A DNA stretch of 64,000 bases from JAWLBM01 sp041687675 (GTDB lineage: Bacteria; Pseudomonadota; Alphaproteobacteria; Rhizobiales; Pleomorphomonadaceae), in the NCBI GenBank assembly GCA_041687675.1, contig JAWLBM010000016.1, forward strand, positions 1-64,000, given 5' to 3'. The translations under genes were made by a program, and so were the position numbers. Below, one piece after another: positions 41,779 through 51,053 of the stretch (position 1 is the stretch's first letter; each line of letters begins with the position of its first letter). The notes below the pieces were generated by a model. It did no database searches. It saw nothing but the letters and a program-made list of their open reading frames with translations, and had not been told where the DNA came from.

Positions 41779-44700
41779 ATGCGATTCGAGCGCCTGCGCA
41801 TTCACGGCTTCAAGACCTTCGTGGAGCCGACCGACGTCCTGATCGAGCCGGGCCTGACCGGCGTGGTCGGGCCGAACGGCTGCGGCAAGTCCAACCTCGT
41901 CGAGGCCCTGCGCTGGGTCATGGGCGAGAACTCCTACAAGAACATGCGCGCGTCCGGCATGGACGACGTGATCTTCTCCGGCTCCGGCAAGCGGCCCGCG
42001 CGCAATTCCGCGGAGGTGGTGCTGGTGCTGCGCAACGACGAGCGCCGCGCCCCCGCCGCCTTCAATGACGCCGACCTGCTCGAGGTGTCGCGGCGCATCG
42101 AGCGCGAGGCCGGGTCGGTCTACCGGATCAACGGCAAGGACGTGCGGGCGCGCGACGTCCAGCTGCTGTTCGCCGACGCCTCGACCGGCGCGCGCTCGCC
42201 GGCGATGGTGCGGCAGGGCCAGATCGGCGAGCTGATCGCCGCAAAGCCCACGTCGCGGCGGATGATCCTGGAGGAGGCCGCCGGCATCTCCGGCCTTCAT
42301 TCGCGCCGCCATGAGGCGGAGATCCGGCTGCGCGCCGCGGAGGGCAACCTCGAGCGGCTGGAGGACGTGCTGAAGGAGATCGAGGGCCGGCTGGAGACGC
42401 TGAAGCGGCAGGCCCGGCAGGCTGCCCGCTACCGCAGCCTCTCCACCGAGATCCGCCGCCACGAGGCCGCCGTCGCCTTCCTGCGATGGCGCGAGGCGGA
42501 GGAGGCCGTCGCCGAGGCGGACCGGGTGCTGGGCGCCGCCGTCGCCGCGATGGCCGACCGCCAGGCGACGCAGGCGGAGGCCGCGCGGCTGCAGGCGATC
42601 GCCGCCCATCGCCTGCCGGGGCTGCGCGAGCGCGCCGTGGCGACCGCCGCCGCCCTGCAGCGGCTCAGGGTCGCGCTGGCGGATTCGGAGGCGGAGGAGC
42701 GACGCGCCCGCGAGCGGCTGTCCGATCTCGCCCGCCGGGCGGCCGAGATCGTCCGCGACCGCGATCGCGAGGCGGCGCTGGTCGCCGACAACGATGCCCG
42801 CCTCGCGGACCTCCGGCGGGAAGCCGAGGACCTTCGCGCGGACGAGGCCGGGGACGAGGCGCGGGCGGAGGAGGCCGCTCTCCGTCGCGCCGCGGCCGAG
42901 GACGAGGCCGCTGCCGCCGAAGCGGCGCTCGGCGAGGCGACCGCGACCGAGGCCGGCGCCAGCGCGCGCCGTGCGGCGCTGGAGCGGGAGCACCGAGAGG
43001 CCGGCGAGCGCCGCCGCCGGCTCGACCAGGAACTCACCGGGCTGGAGGCGGACCTCGCCGCCCTCGACGAGCGCCTCGGAACCGGGAGCGGCGTCGCCGA
43101 GGCCGCCGAGGCGGCCGAGATCGCCGGCGCCGTGCTGGTGGAGGCCGAGGAGCGGGCGCTCGCCGCCGAAGCTGCGCTCGCCGAGGCCCAGGCGGCGGAA
43201 AGGGCCGCCCGCGCGCCGCTCTCCGAGGCCGAGAGGGAGGCCCAGCGGCTCGACACCGAGGCGCGGACGCTGGCGCGGGTTCTCAACCTCGAGACCGGCT
43301 CGCTGTTCCCGCCGCTGGTCGACCGGCTGACCGCCGAGGCGGGTTTCGAGACGGCGCTCGGCGCCGCCCTCGGCGACGACATCGAGGCGCCGCTGGACGA
43401 GACGGCGCCGGCCCATTGGGCAGATCCGGGCCCGGCGGACGGGGATCCGCCGCTGCCGGCCGGGATCGAGCCGCTGTCGGCGCGCGTCACGGGGCCGTCG
43501 GCGCTCGCCCGCCGGCTCGCCCAGATCGGCATCGTGCCGCGCGAGGAGGGCCCCCGCCTGCGGCTGCTGCTCCGGCCGGGGCAGCGGCTGGTCTCGCGCG
43601 AGGGCGATCTCTGGCGCTGGGACGGCTATGTGGCGGCGGCCGAGGCGCCGACGCCGGCGGCCCAACGGCTCGCCTCGCGCAACCGCCTCGCCGAACTGGA
43701 TGCCCAGCGCGCCGTCGCGGCCGAGGTCGTGGCCGCGCGCCGGCAGGCCGTGCAGGAGGCCCAGGGCCTTTCCCGAAGGGCCGCCGACACGGAGCGCGAG
43801 GCCCGCGAGGCGGTGCGTGCGGCGAACCGCGGCCTTGGCGAGGCGCGCGACCGGCTCGCCCGCGCCGAGCGGGCGGTGGCCGAGATCGCCGCCCGCCGCG
43901 CCTCGCTCGCCGACCGCCGCGCCCGCGCCGCCGCCGACCTCGGGGAGACCGCCGCGGCCGAGCGCCGCGCCGCCGAGGCGGTCGCCGAACTGCCCGAGAC
44001 CGACCACCTGGTCGCCGCAGTCCAGGCCGCGCGCGCCGCGCTCGCCGAGGCCCGCGCCCGGCTCGCCGAGGCGCGGTCGGCGGCCGAGGCGATCGCCCGC
44101 GAGGCGGAGGTGCGCCGGCGCCGGCTCGAGGCCATCGCCCGCGAGGTCGAGGGCTGGGCGACGCGGATGGCCGGGGCCCGGGCTCATCTGGAGGATCTCG
44201 CCGGGCGCCTGGAGGAGGTGGAGGCCGAGCGCGCCGACCTGATGGACCGGCCCGAGGAGATCGCCTTCGCCCGCCGCGACATCCTGTCCGCCATCGCCGA
44301 CGCCGAGGCGACCGCCGCGACCGCCGCCGACGAGATGGCCGCCGCGGAGCGGACCGAGCGGGAGGCGAGCCGGGTGGCGGCGGAGGCGCTGCAGGCCCTC
44401 TCCGAGGCCCGCGAGGGCAGGGTGCGCGCCGAGGAGCGGCTCGCCGCCGCGGCCGCGCGGCGGGACCTGATGGCGGAGGAGAGTCGCGAGCGCTTCGAGG
44501 CTCCCCCCTTCGCGCTGGCCTCCATCGCCGGCATCGCCGACGGCGCGCCCGCGCCGGACCTCGCCTCCCTCGAGGCCCGGCTGGAGCGGATCCGGCAGGA
44601 GCGCGAGAAGCTGGGCGGCGTCAACCTCCAGGCGGAGGAGGAGGCGAGCGAGATCGAGGAGCGGCTCGAGGCGCTGGTGCACGAGCGCGAGGACCTGATC

Positions 44701-45237
44701 GAGGCGATCCGCCGGCTCCGCCATGGCATCCAGACGCTCAACCGGGAGGCCCGCGAGCGGCTGATGAAGGCCTTCGAGGTGGTCAACGGCCACTTCCAGC
44801 GGCTGTTCACCCATCTCTTCGGCGGGGGCTCGGCGGAACTGCAGCTGGTCGAATCCGACGACCCGCTCGACGCGGGCCTGGAGATCGTCGCCCGCCCGCC
44901 GGGCAAGAAGCCGCAGACGATGACGCTGCTGTCGGGCGGCGAGCAGGCGCTGACCGCGCTGGCGCTGATCTTCGCCGTGTTCCTGACCAACCCGGCGCCG
45001 ATCTGCGTGCTCGACGAGGTCGACGCGCCGCTCGACGACGCCAACGTGGAGCGCTACTGCGACCTCCTCGACGAGATGACCCGGACCACCGACACCCGCT
45101 TCCTGGTGATCACCCACAACCCGATCACGATGGCGCGGATGGACCGGCTGTTCGGCGTGACCATGGCCGAACGCGGCGTATCGCAGCTGGTCAGCGTCGA
45201 TCTCGATGCCGCCGAGGGCTTCCGCGAGGCGAGCTGA
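41779..45237 (+). CDS. smc: Chromosome segregation ATPase SMC
   Basis: A 1152-residue SMC protein for chromosome compaction and segregation. The Walker A motif GPNGCGKS is at residues 31-38, and the arginine-finger and Q-loop region RQGQIGELIAAKP follows. Long Ala/Glu/Arg coiled coils (about 170-510 and 620-950) flank the hinge (about 510-620, with LVDRLTAEAGFETALGAALGDDIEAP and GQRLVSREGDLWRWDG). The C-terminal head has LSGGEQ at 1051-1056 and the Walker B ICVLDEVDAPLDD. The hinge and length match the alphaproteobacterial SMC type. It is divergent from the toxin-antitoxin operon and 250 bp before atpI. ScpA and ScpB are not in the window. Confidence 0.97.
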   Translation: MRFERLRIHGFKTFVEPTDVLIEPGLTGVVGPNGCGKSNLVEALRWVMGENSYKNMRASGMDDVIFSGSGKRPARNSAEVVLVLRNDERRAPAAFNDADLLEVSRRIEREAGSVYRINGKDVRARDVQLLFADASTGARSPAMVRQGQIGELIAAKPTSRRMILEEAAGISGLHSRRHEAEIRLRAAEGNLERLEDVLKEIEGRLETLKRQARQAARYRSLSTEIRRHEAAVAFLRWREAEEAVAEADRVLGAAVAAMADRQATQAEAARLQAIAAHRLPGLRERAVATAAALQRLRVALADSEAEERRARERLSDLARRAAEIVRDRDREAALVADNDARLADLRREAEDLRADEAGDEARAEEAALRRAAAEDEAAAAEAALGEATATEAGASARRAALEREHREAGERRRRLDQELTGLEADLAALDERLGTGSGVAEAAEAAEIAGAVLVEAEERALAAEAALAEAQAAERAARAPLSEAEREAQRLDTEARTLARVLNLETGSLFPPLVDRLTAEAGFETALGAALGDDIEAPLDETAPAHWADPGPADGDPPLPAGIEPLSARVTGPSALARRLAQIGIVPREEGPRLRLLLRPGQRLVSREGDLWRWDGYVAAAEAPTPAAQRLASRNRLAELDAQRAVAAEVVAARRQAVQEAQGLSRRAADTEREAREAVRAANRGLGEARDRLARAERAVAEIAARRASLADRRARAAADLGETAAAERRAAEAVAELPETDHLVAAVQAARAALAEARARLAEARSAAEAIAREAEVRRRRLEAIAREVEGWATRMAGARAHLEDLAGRLEEVEAERADLMDRPEEIAFARRDILSAIADAEATAATAADEMAAAERTEREASRVAAEALQALSEAREGRVRAEERLAAAAARRDLMAEESRERFEAPPFALASIAGIADGAPAPDLASLEARLERIRQEREKLGGVNLQAEEEASEIEERLEALVHEREDLIEAIRRLRHGIQTLNREARERLMKAFEVVNGHFQRLFTHLFGGGSAELQLVESDDPLDAGLEIVARPPGKKPQTMTLLSGGEQALTALALIFAVFLTNPAPICVLDEVDAPLDDANVERYCDLLDEMTRTTDTRFLVITHNPITMARMDRLFGVTMAERGVSQLVSVDLDAAEGFREAS

Positions 45238-45386
45238 GGCGTGCCGCCCCGCCTTTCGGGCGCGCGGCCCTTCCCGCAGCTAAATCGATCTGGATTCGGA
45301 ACGGCCTTCGGACAGGCTGTCTCAGCCTTTCGTCTCGCGCCGAAAAACGGTTTCGAATCAAGTGGTTGAACCCCTCCGGGGTGTCC

Positions 45387-45415
45387 TTGACAGGGGAAAG
45401 GGCGGTGACTATGTT
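45387..45415 (+). promoter_or_regulatory. Near-consensus promoter of the atp Fo operon
   Basis: TTGACA (45387-45392), 17 bp, TATGTT (45410-45415), 73 bp upstream of the atpI ATG. The -35 is perfect and the spacing ideal, in keeping with a strong constitutive operon. A short ACCCC-TCC-GGGGT hairpin lies just upstream (45370-45382). Confidence 0.85.
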
Positions 45416-45487
45416 GCGCACGTCTTTCGGGGTGCCCCCCAAATCCCAGGATTTCAGGGCGTTTCGATCTCGCCGGACAGGTTCGCC

Positions 45488-45871
45488 ATGAATTCTGACG
45501 ACGATCGGAAAGCCGTGGACGGAAGCGGGAAGGGGGCGCCCGCCGACGGCGATTTCGACGCCCGCCTCGCCAGGCTGCGCAGCAGCCTCGACGAGCGTGC
45601 GCCGAAGGAGCCGCAGCGCGCGGACCGGTCCGCCATGGGCGGGATGGGACAGGCGCTGAGGCTCGGGTCCGAGTTCGTGGCCGGCGTGATCGTCGGCTTC
45701 GTGATCGGGTACGGGATCGATCAGGTCTTCGGGACCACGCCCTGGGGCATGATCGTGTTCCTCCTGCTCGGGTTCGCGGCCGGCACGCTGAACGTGATGC
45801 GGTCGGCCGGTCTCCTCGCCCCCGCGGCGCACGACCGGACGAAGCAGGGCGACGGCGGCCCGAAGGGTTGA
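45488..45871 (+). CDS. atpI: ATP synthase protein I (AtpI)
   Basis: A 127-residue membrane protein of the AtpI/AtpZ type, which helps assemble the c-ring. A charged N-terminal part (about 1-45) precedes two transmembrane helices: ALRLGSEFVAGVIVGFVIGYGIDQVFG and PWGMIVFLLLGFAAGTLNVMRSA. The GxxxGxxxD pattern in helix 1 and the AAGTLNVMR in helix 2 fit the family. It is the first gene of atpI-atpB-atpE-atpF'-atpF behind a strong promoter. Confidence 0.9.
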   Translation: MNSDDDRKAVDGSGKGAPADGDFDARLARLRSSLDERAPKEPQRADRSAMGGMGQALRLGSEFVAGVIVGFVIGYGIDQVFGTTPWGMIVFLLLGFAAGTLNVMRSAGLLAPAAHDRTKQGDGGPKG

Positions 45872-45951
45872 GACACGGGTGCGGGGCAGCGGGCCGGACG
45901 CCGGCAGCCGCTTCCGCTTGACGGGACAGGCTCGCGGAAGGGGCTGCAGCT

Positions 45952-46716
45952 GTGGCGACGATCGAAGACAAGACCGACCCGATCCACCAGTTCGCGATCA
46001 ACAACCTGCTGCCGATCAACGTCGGCGGTCTGGACCTGTCCTTCACCAATTCCTCGCTGTTCATGGTCGCGACGGTGGCCGCCACGGCGGGCCTGCTGGT
46101 CCTCGGCACCTCCGGCCGCGGCATGATCCCCTCGCGGGTGCAATCGACGGCGGAACTGGCCTACGAGTTCGTGGCCAACACGCTCCGCTCGTCGGCCGGC
46201 AACGACGCGATGCGCTTCTTCCCGCTGGTGTTCTCGCTGTTCACCTTCGTGCTGATGGCGAACCTGATCGGGATGGTGCCCTTCTTCTTCACGGTCACCA
46301 GCCACATCGTCGTGACCGCCGCGCTGGCGCTGCTGGTGTTCTTCACCGTCACGATCTACGGCTTCTACAAGCACGGCACGCATTTCCTGCACCTCTTCGT
46401 GCCGAGCGGCGTACCGGCGGCGATCATCCCGCTGGTCACCGTGATCGAGGTGATCTCCTTCCTTTCCCGCCCGCTGAGCCTCTCGGTTCGTCTCTTCGCC
46501 AACATGCTCGCGGGCCACATCACCCTGAAGGTCTTCGCCGGCTTCGTCGTGACGCTGTCGAGCCTCGGTGCCTTCGGGTTCCTCGGATCCCTGCTGCCGC
46601 TGCTGATGGTCGTGGCCCTGACCGGCCTCGAGTTCCTGGTGGCGTTCCTGCAGGCCTACGTCTTCACGATCCTCACCTGCATGTATCTCAACGACGCGCT
46701 GCACCCCGGCCACTGA
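45952..46716 (+). CDS. atpB: ATP synthase Fo subunit a
   Basis: A 254-residue polytopic subunit that provides the proton half-channels. Diagnostic segments are FTFVLMANLIGMVPFFF, VIEVISFLSRPLSLSVRLFANMLAGHITLKVFAGF (containing the essential Arg in SVRLFAN) and LEFLVAFLQAYVFTILTCMYLNDA. The start is a GTG; MATIEDKTDPIHQF is a usual alphaproteobacterial start. It is the second gene of the operon. Confidence 0.97.
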   Translation: MATIEDKTDPIHQFAINNLLPINVGGLDLSFTNSSLFMVATVAATAGLLVLGTSGRGMIPSRVQSTAELAYEFVANTLRSSAGNDAMRFFPLVFSLFTFVLMANLIGMVPFFFTVTSHIVVTAALALLVFFTVTIYGFYKHGTHFLHLFVPSGVPAAIIPLVTVIEVISFLSRPLSLSVRLFANMLAGHITLKVFAGFVVTLSSLGAFGFLGSLLPLLMVVALTGLEFLVAFLQAYVFTILTCMYLNDALHPGH

Positions 46717-46798
46717 GGCGGGGCGGATCGCCGAAGCCTTCAACCCACACGTCCACACCCGTTCCGATCAAGACCGGACACATACAAGGAGCATGACG

Positions 46799-47026
46799 AT
46801 GGAAGCTGATGCCGCGAAGTTCATTGGTGCCGGCCTGTCCACCATTGGTATCGCCGGCGCCGCGATCGGCCTCGGCAGCATCTTCGGCAACTTCCTGTCG
46901 AGCGCCGTGCGCAACCCGTCGGCCGCCGACGGCCAGTTCGGCCGCCTCATCCTCGGCTTCGCCGTGACCGAGGCGCTCGGCATCTTCTCGCTGCTGATCG
47001 CGCTGCTGCTCCTGTTCGCCGTCTGA
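46799..47026 (+). CDS. atpE: ATP synthase Fo subunit c
   Basis: A 75-residue proteolipid forming the c-ring: two transmembrane helices with the glycine-rich GLSTIGIAGAAIGLGSIFGNFL and the polar loop RNPSAADGQF. The proton-carrying carboxylate is E58 (GFAVTEALGIF). Of two in-frame ATGs, 46799 is chosen because AAGGAG is 7 bases upstream, whereas it would be only one base from the ATG at 46793. The length is normal. Confidence 0.97.
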   Translation: MEADAAKFIGAGLSTIGIAGAAIGLGSIFGNFLSSAVRNPSAADGQFGRLILGFAVTEALGIFSLLIALLLLFAV

Positions 47027-47165
47027 TCCGCGAACATCCGGTCGGGAGGCGTGGGTCGGCGCTCGTCGCGCCGACCCCGTTTCGCGACCAGCCCGCCCCG
47101 CGGCGGGCAGGCGCCGTCCCCGGCGCCGCTGACCCGATCATGACGACGGACTGCCGGAGAGGTCG

Positions 47166-47771
47166 ATGACGCTGTTCATCACGTCCGCCGAAGCCCAGGA
47201 AACCCACGGCGAAGCGCCGGTGGTGCAGGTTCCGGGCGAGGCCATCAACACCGTGGTCGTCCACGAGGAGGGCGGGCACGGCGGTACCTTCCCGCCCTTC
47301 GACCCGAGCACCTACGCCTCGCAGTTGCTCTGGCTGGCGATCACCTTCGGCGTCCTCTACTGGACCATCTCGCGCATCGCCGCGCCGCGGATCGCCGGGA
47401 TCCTCGAGGTCCGCCGCGACCGCATCGCCGGCGACCTCTCCGAGGCCGAGCGCCTGCGCGGCGAGACCGACGCGGCGGTCGCCGCCTACGAGCAGTCGCT
47501 GGCCGACGCCCGCAAGAACGCCGGCGCCATCGCCGCCGAGACGCGCGCGCAGCTCTCCCGCGAGCTTGACGATCGCCGCCGCACCATCGAGGCGGATCTG
47601 GCGACCAAGCTCGCCGACGCGGAGAGCCGCATCCGCGACATCAAGACCAAGGCGCTGGCCGAGGTCGACGGCATCGCCACCGAGACCACCGAGGCGATCG
47701 TCGCCGCGCTGATCGGCAACGTATCCCGCGAGGAAGCGGCCGCGGCCGTCTCCGGCGTCCGCAAGAGCTGA
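47166..47771 (+). CDS. atpF': ATP synthase Fo subunit b'
   Basis: A 201-residue peripheral-stalk subunit, the b' form found in photosynthetic and many other Alphaproteobacteria. A His/Glu-rich N-terminal tail (about 1-50) precedes one transmembrane helix (about 54-72, SQLLWLAITFGVLYWTISRI), then a long amphipathic helix (ILEVRRDRIAGDLSEAERLRGETDAAVAAYEQ...). GGAGAGG precedes the ATG. It lies 10 bp before subunit b. Also called atpG in some annotations. Confidence 0.93.
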   Translation: MTLFITSAEAQETHGEAPVVQVPGEAINTVVVHEEGGHGGTFPPFDPSTYASQLLWLAITFGVLYWTISRIAAPRIAGILEVRRDRIAGDLSEAERLRGETDAAVAAYEQSLADARKNAGAIAAETRAQLSRELDDRRRTIEADLATKLADAESRIRDIKTKALAEVDGIATETTEAIVAALIGNVSREEAAAAVSGVRKS

Positions 47772-47781
47772 GGAGGGCGCG

Positions 47782-48264
47782 ATGCTCGACAACACCTGGT
47801 GGACGTTCATCGGCCTCGTCCTCTTCCTCGCCCTGCTCGGCTACCTCGGCGTGTTCGGCAAGCTGACCGGCCTGCTCGACGACCGCGCCGCCCGGATCTC
47901 CCGGGAACTCGAGGAGGCGCGGCGCCTGCGCGAGGAGGCCCAGGCGCTTCTCGCCGAGTACCAGAAGAAGCGCCTCGCCGCCGAGCGGGAGGCCGCCGAC
48001 ATCGTCGAGAACGCCAAGGCCGAGGCCGCTCGCCTCGCCGCCGAGGCCGAGGAGTCCCTCAAGGAGATGATCGACCGCCGCACCCGGGCGACCGAGACCA
48101 AGATCGGCCAGGCCGAGCAGCAGGCCGTCGCCGAGGTCAAGTCGCTCGCGGCGGACGTGGCGATCCGCGCCGCGACCCGCATCCTCGAGACCAAGGTCAC
48201 CGGCGACGTCGCCGCGAACCTCCTCGAGCGCAGCATCGCCGACGTCAAGGGACGGATGAACTGA
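47782..48264 (+). CDS. atpF: ATP synthase Fo subunit b
   Basis: A 160-residue peripheral-stalk subunit with an N-terminal membrane anchor (WWTFIGLVLFLALLGYLGVFGKLTGLLDDRAARI) and a long charged helix (EEARRLREEAQALLAEYQKKRLAAEREAADIVENAKAEA). It pairs with b' to hold F1 stationary. It is the last gene of this operon; genes for the F1 subunits are not in the window, as usual in Alphaproteobacteria where Fo and F1 operons are separate. Confidence 0.95.
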   Translation: MLDNTWWTFIGLVLFLALLGYLGVFGKLTGLLDDRAARISRELEEARRLREEAQALLAEYQKKRLAAEREAADIVENAKAEAARLAAEAEESLKEMIDRRTRATETKIGQAEQQAVAEVKSLAADVAIRAATRILETKVTGDVAANLLERSIADVKGRMN

Positions 48265-48297
48265 CCGCGGCCGCACAGGCGGCCGACCTTCACGGAC

Positions 48298-48340
48298 GGC
48301 GGGTGCGGGCGCAAGGCCCCGCCCGCCGTTCGCGTTTTCG
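48298..48340 (+). terminator. Probable terminator of the atp Fo operon
   Basis: CGGCGGGTGCGGG and CCCCGCCCGCCG form a GC-rich stem with one bulge, followed by TTCGCGTTTT, about 35 bp past the atpF stop. The T-run is interrupted, so efficiency is uncertain. Confidence 0.55.
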
Positions 48341-48421
48341 GGGGGTGGCCTGGGCGCGCCGCCATCGGGGACGCGGCTCGGCCCCGATGCTCACCCCAGC
48401 CGGGCGCCGGGCTTCGGCCGC

Positions 48422-49636
48422 TCACTCCGGCGGGCGCCGCTCCACGCCGTAGCCGCGCTCCCGCAGCGCCTGGCAGATCGCCTCGGCATGGGCGCCGTCG
48501 CGGGCCTCGAGGGTGATGTCGAGCGAGGCGCCCTTGGCGGGGATCTCCAGCACCGTCCGCTTGTGCGACACCTCGAGGATGTTGCCGCCGGCCTCGCCGA
48601 TCAGCACGGCGATGTCGCCGAGGACGCCCGGCCGGTCGGGGATGGCGAGGCGGATCGCCACGATGCGCTCCTCGCGGGCGAGCTCGCGCATCATGATCGA
48701 GGCGAGGATGCGGGCGTCGATGTTGCCGCCGCACAGGACGAGGCCGACCCTGCGGCCGCGGAAGCGGTCGGGCTCGGCGAGCATGGCGGCGAGGCCCGCG
48801 GCGCCGGCGCCCTCGGCCATGGTCTTCTGCAAGGTGAGGTAGGCGTTCACCGCCCGCTCCAGGTGGCTCTCGTCGACGAGCACGATGTCGCTGACGAGGT
48901 CGCGGACGATCGGCAGGGTGAGCGCGCCGGCGGTCTTCACCGCGATGCCCTCGGCGAGCGTCGCGCCGCCGCAGACGACGGGGACGCCGCGGAGCGCCGC
49001 CCACATCGACGGGTAGAGCCGCGTCTCGACGCCGACCACCTCGATCGCCGGCTTCATCCCGCGCGCGGCGATCGCCATGCCGGAGATGAGGCCGCCGCCG
49101 CCGATCGGCACCACCAGCACGTCGAGGTCCGGGTCCTCCTCCAGCATCTCCAGCGCGATGGTGCCCTGGCCGCGGATGACGTCGGGATCGTCGTAGGGGT
49201 GGACGAACACGGGCCCGCCGTCCCCGGCGATCCGCCGCGCCGCGTCGTAGCTCTCCTGCACGCTCTCGCCCTCGAGCACCACCTCGGCGCCGAAGGAGCG
49301 CGTCGCGGAGACCTTCACGTGGGGCGTCGTCACCGGCATCACGATGGTGGCGCGGATGCCGAGGCGGGTGGCGTGGTAGGCGACGGCCTGGGCGTGGTTG
49401 CCGGCGGACATGGCGATCACGCCGCGCGCCGTCTCCTCCTCGGAGAGCGCGGTGAGGCGGACGAGGGCGCCGCGCTCCTTGAAGGCGCCGGTCACCTGCA
49501 TGTTCTCGTACTTCACCTTGACGTCCGCCCCGGTCAGGCCGGAGAGGCGCGGGGCGGGCAGGAACGGGGTGCGCATCACCTGGCCGGCGATGACGGCGCG
49601 GGCATCGACGACGTCGGCGAGAGTGGGGCGGCTCAT
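48422..49636 (-). CDS. ilvA: Threonine ammonia-lyase with ACT domain
   Basis: A 404-residue PLP enzyme deaminating threonine to 2-oxobutanoate, the first step of isoleucine synthesis (or threonine breakdown). The PLP lysine is in VTGAFKERGA; SAGNHAQAVA, PIGGGGLISG and LVLCGGNID form the cofactor site. Residues about 325-400 are an ACT domain (IAIRLAIPDRPGVLGDIAVLIGEAGGNILEV), which suggests allosteric control. The length matches the TdcB/IlvA short form with one ACT domain, so a catabolic role is possible. The ATG at 49636 (MSRPTLADV) is used; an upstream in-frame start has no support. It stands alone on the minus strand between the atp and nuo operons. Confidence 0.92.
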   Translation of the reverse strand: MSRPTLADVVDARAVIAGQVMRTPFLPAPRLSGLTGADVKVKYENMQVTGAFKERGALVRLTALSEEETARGVIAMSAGNHAQAVAYHATRLGIRATIVMPVTTPHVKVSATRSFGAEVVLEGESVQESYDAARRIAGDGGPVFVHPYDDPDVIRGQGTIALEMLEEDPDLDVLVVPIGGGGLISGMAIAARGMKPAIEVVGVETRLYPSMWAALRGVPVVCGGATLAEGIAVKTAGALTLPIVRDLVSDIVLVDESHLERAVNAYLTLQKTMAEGAGAAGLAAMLAEPDRFRGRRVGLVLCGGNIDARILASIMMRELAREERIVAIRLAIPDRPGVLGDIAVLIGEAGGNILEVSHKRTVLEIPAKGASLDITLEARDGAHAEAICQALRERGYGVERRPPE

Positions 49637-50046
49637 GGCGAGGATCCGGACGGGAGAGGGCGCTTCCTCATTACCAGCCTGCGACAACCTGTGCCACGCG
49701 GATCGGGAGGGGGGGCCCTATATCAACCTTCGTCCGACGGCATCGCGCGCGGGCTTGGAAATCTTGAGGTTTCCGGCGACCCGCGGAGTCGAACGCACTT
49801 GCGAAAGGCCCGGCCATGGGCTAACCGTGCCGTCGGTTGCTGGGGACCGGGAATACCGCGAGTCCCGACGTCCGGGCCGGGTGGTCGAGGCCACCGGACT
49901 TCGAGGCCGGGCTCGTTCGGACGCCTGCCGTTCCCGACATTGGACAGACCGCTCGTCCGGGCGTAGCCACCGCCTCCGCTGTCGCGGAGGACGGCGGTGC
50001 CGGCCGGTTCGGCGGCCAGGGTCGTCTCAAGCCTCGAGAGGGCAGA
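49637..50046. other. 410-bp divergent gap between ilvA and nuoA
   Basis: No gene is seen. A possible nuo promoter is TTGCGA (49799-49804) with CTAACC (49821-49826), spacing 16 bp, but it is weak. The right half carries short CGAGGCC and GGTGCCGGCC repeats. The left part must hold the ilvA promoter, which I cannot place. Confidence 0.35.
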
Positions 50047-50412
50047 ATGGACGCGCTACTCGCCGACTACCTCCCGATCATGATCTTCCTCGGGGTGTGC
50101 CTCTTCATCGGCCTGGCGCTGCTCGTCTCCCCGTTCCTGATCGCGCACAAGGACCCGGATCCGGAGAAGCTGTCGGCCTACGAGTGCGGCTTCAACGCCT
50201 TCGACGACGCGCGCATGAAGTTCGACGTGCGGTTCTACCTGGTGGCGATCCTGTTCATCATCTTCGACCTCGAGGTCGCCTTCCTGTTCCCGTGGGCGGT
50301 GGCCTTCGGGGAGATCGGGGCCTTCGGCTTCTGGTCGATGATGGTGTTCCTGGCCGTGCTGACGATCGGTTTCGCCTACGAGTGGAAGAAGGGAGCCCTG
50401 GAATGGGACTGA
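50047..50412 (+). CDS. nuoA: NADH-quinone oxidoreductase subunit A
   Basis: A 121-residue membrane-arm subunit of complex I with three transmembrane helices. Family segments are KLSAYECGFNAFDDARMKFDVRFYLVAILFIIFDLEVAFLFPWAV, where the Cys and acidic loop near the quinone site are intact. It is the first gene of the nuo operon, and its last 10 bp overlap nuoB. Confidence 0.96.
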   Translation: MDALLADYLPIMIFLGVCLFIGLALLVSPFLIAHKDPDPEKLSAYECGFNAFDDARMKFDVRFYLVAILFIIFDLEVAFLFPWAVAFGEIGAFGFWSMMVFLAVLTIGFAYEWKKGALEWD

Positions 50413-50978
50413 CCACCGGATCGCCTGTCGTCTCCGGCCCCTCCAAGGGGCTCGTGGACGCGGACGGGCGGCCCATCGGAGAGCGCGACCCGTTCTTCCA
50501 GGAGGTCAACGCCGAGCTCGCGGACAAGGGGTTCCTCGTCACCGCGACCGACGACCTGATCAACTGGGCGCGCACCGGCTCGCTGATGTGGATGACCTTC
50601 GGCCTCGCCTGCTGCGCGGTCGAGATGATGCAGATGTCGATGCCGCGCTACGACGCCGAGCGCTTCGGCTTCGCGCCGCGCGCCTCGCCGCGCCAGTCGG
50701 ACGTGATGATCGTGGCCGGCACGCTGACCAACAAGATGGCACCGGCGCTGCGCAAGGTCTACGACCAGATGCCGGGGCCGCGCTACGTGATCTCGATGGG
50801 GTCCTGCGCCAACGGCGGCGGCTACTACCACTACTCCTACTCGGTGGTGCGCGGCTGCGACCGCGTGGTGCCGGTCGACATCTATGTGCCCGGCTGTCCG
50901 CCGACCGCCGAGGCGCTGCTCTATGGCGTGCTTCTCCTCCAGAAGAAGATCCGCCGCACGGGCACCATCGAACGCTGA
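50403..50978 (+). CDS. nuoB: NADH-quinone oxidoreductase subunit B
   Basis: A 191-residue subunit carrying cluster N2, the last Fe-S centre before quinone. Cysteine motifs are GLACCAVEMM, then SMGSCANGGG and YVPGCPPTAEALLYG; all four ligands are present. An N-terminal tail of about 35 residues precedes the domain. The ATG at 50403 lies inside the end of nuoA. It is followed by nuoC after a 75-bp gap. Confidence 0.97.
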   Translation: MGLTTGSPVVSGPSKGLVDADGRPIGERDPFFQEVNAELADKGFLVTATDDLINWARTGSLMWMTFGLACCAVEMMQMSMPRYDAERFGFAPRASPRQSDVMIVAGTLTNKMAPALRKVYDQMPGPRYVISMGSCANGGGYYHYSYSVVRGCDRVVPVDIYVPGCPPTAEALLYGVLLLQKKIRRTGTIER

Positions 50979-51053
50979 TGCGGGGAGCGGGCCGGGCTGC
51001 CGGTCCGCCCTCGCGCTCGGGCGGCCCCGGCGGCCGCGGGAACGGGTGAGGAC

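Noticed and set aside
41449..45117. Minus-strand open frame of 1222 codons
   Set aside because: It is antisense to smc and also runs through the toxin-antitoxin promoter. SMC is unambiguous.
45238..45487. Small gene in the smc-atpI gap
   Set aside because: Frames there run through a near-consensus promoter and have no ribosome site; the region is a leader and promoter.
49770..49810. tRNA T-arm (GTTCGACTC on the minus strand)
   Set aside because: The flanking bases do not pair into a 5-bp stem, and no acceptor or anticodon arm is found nearby.
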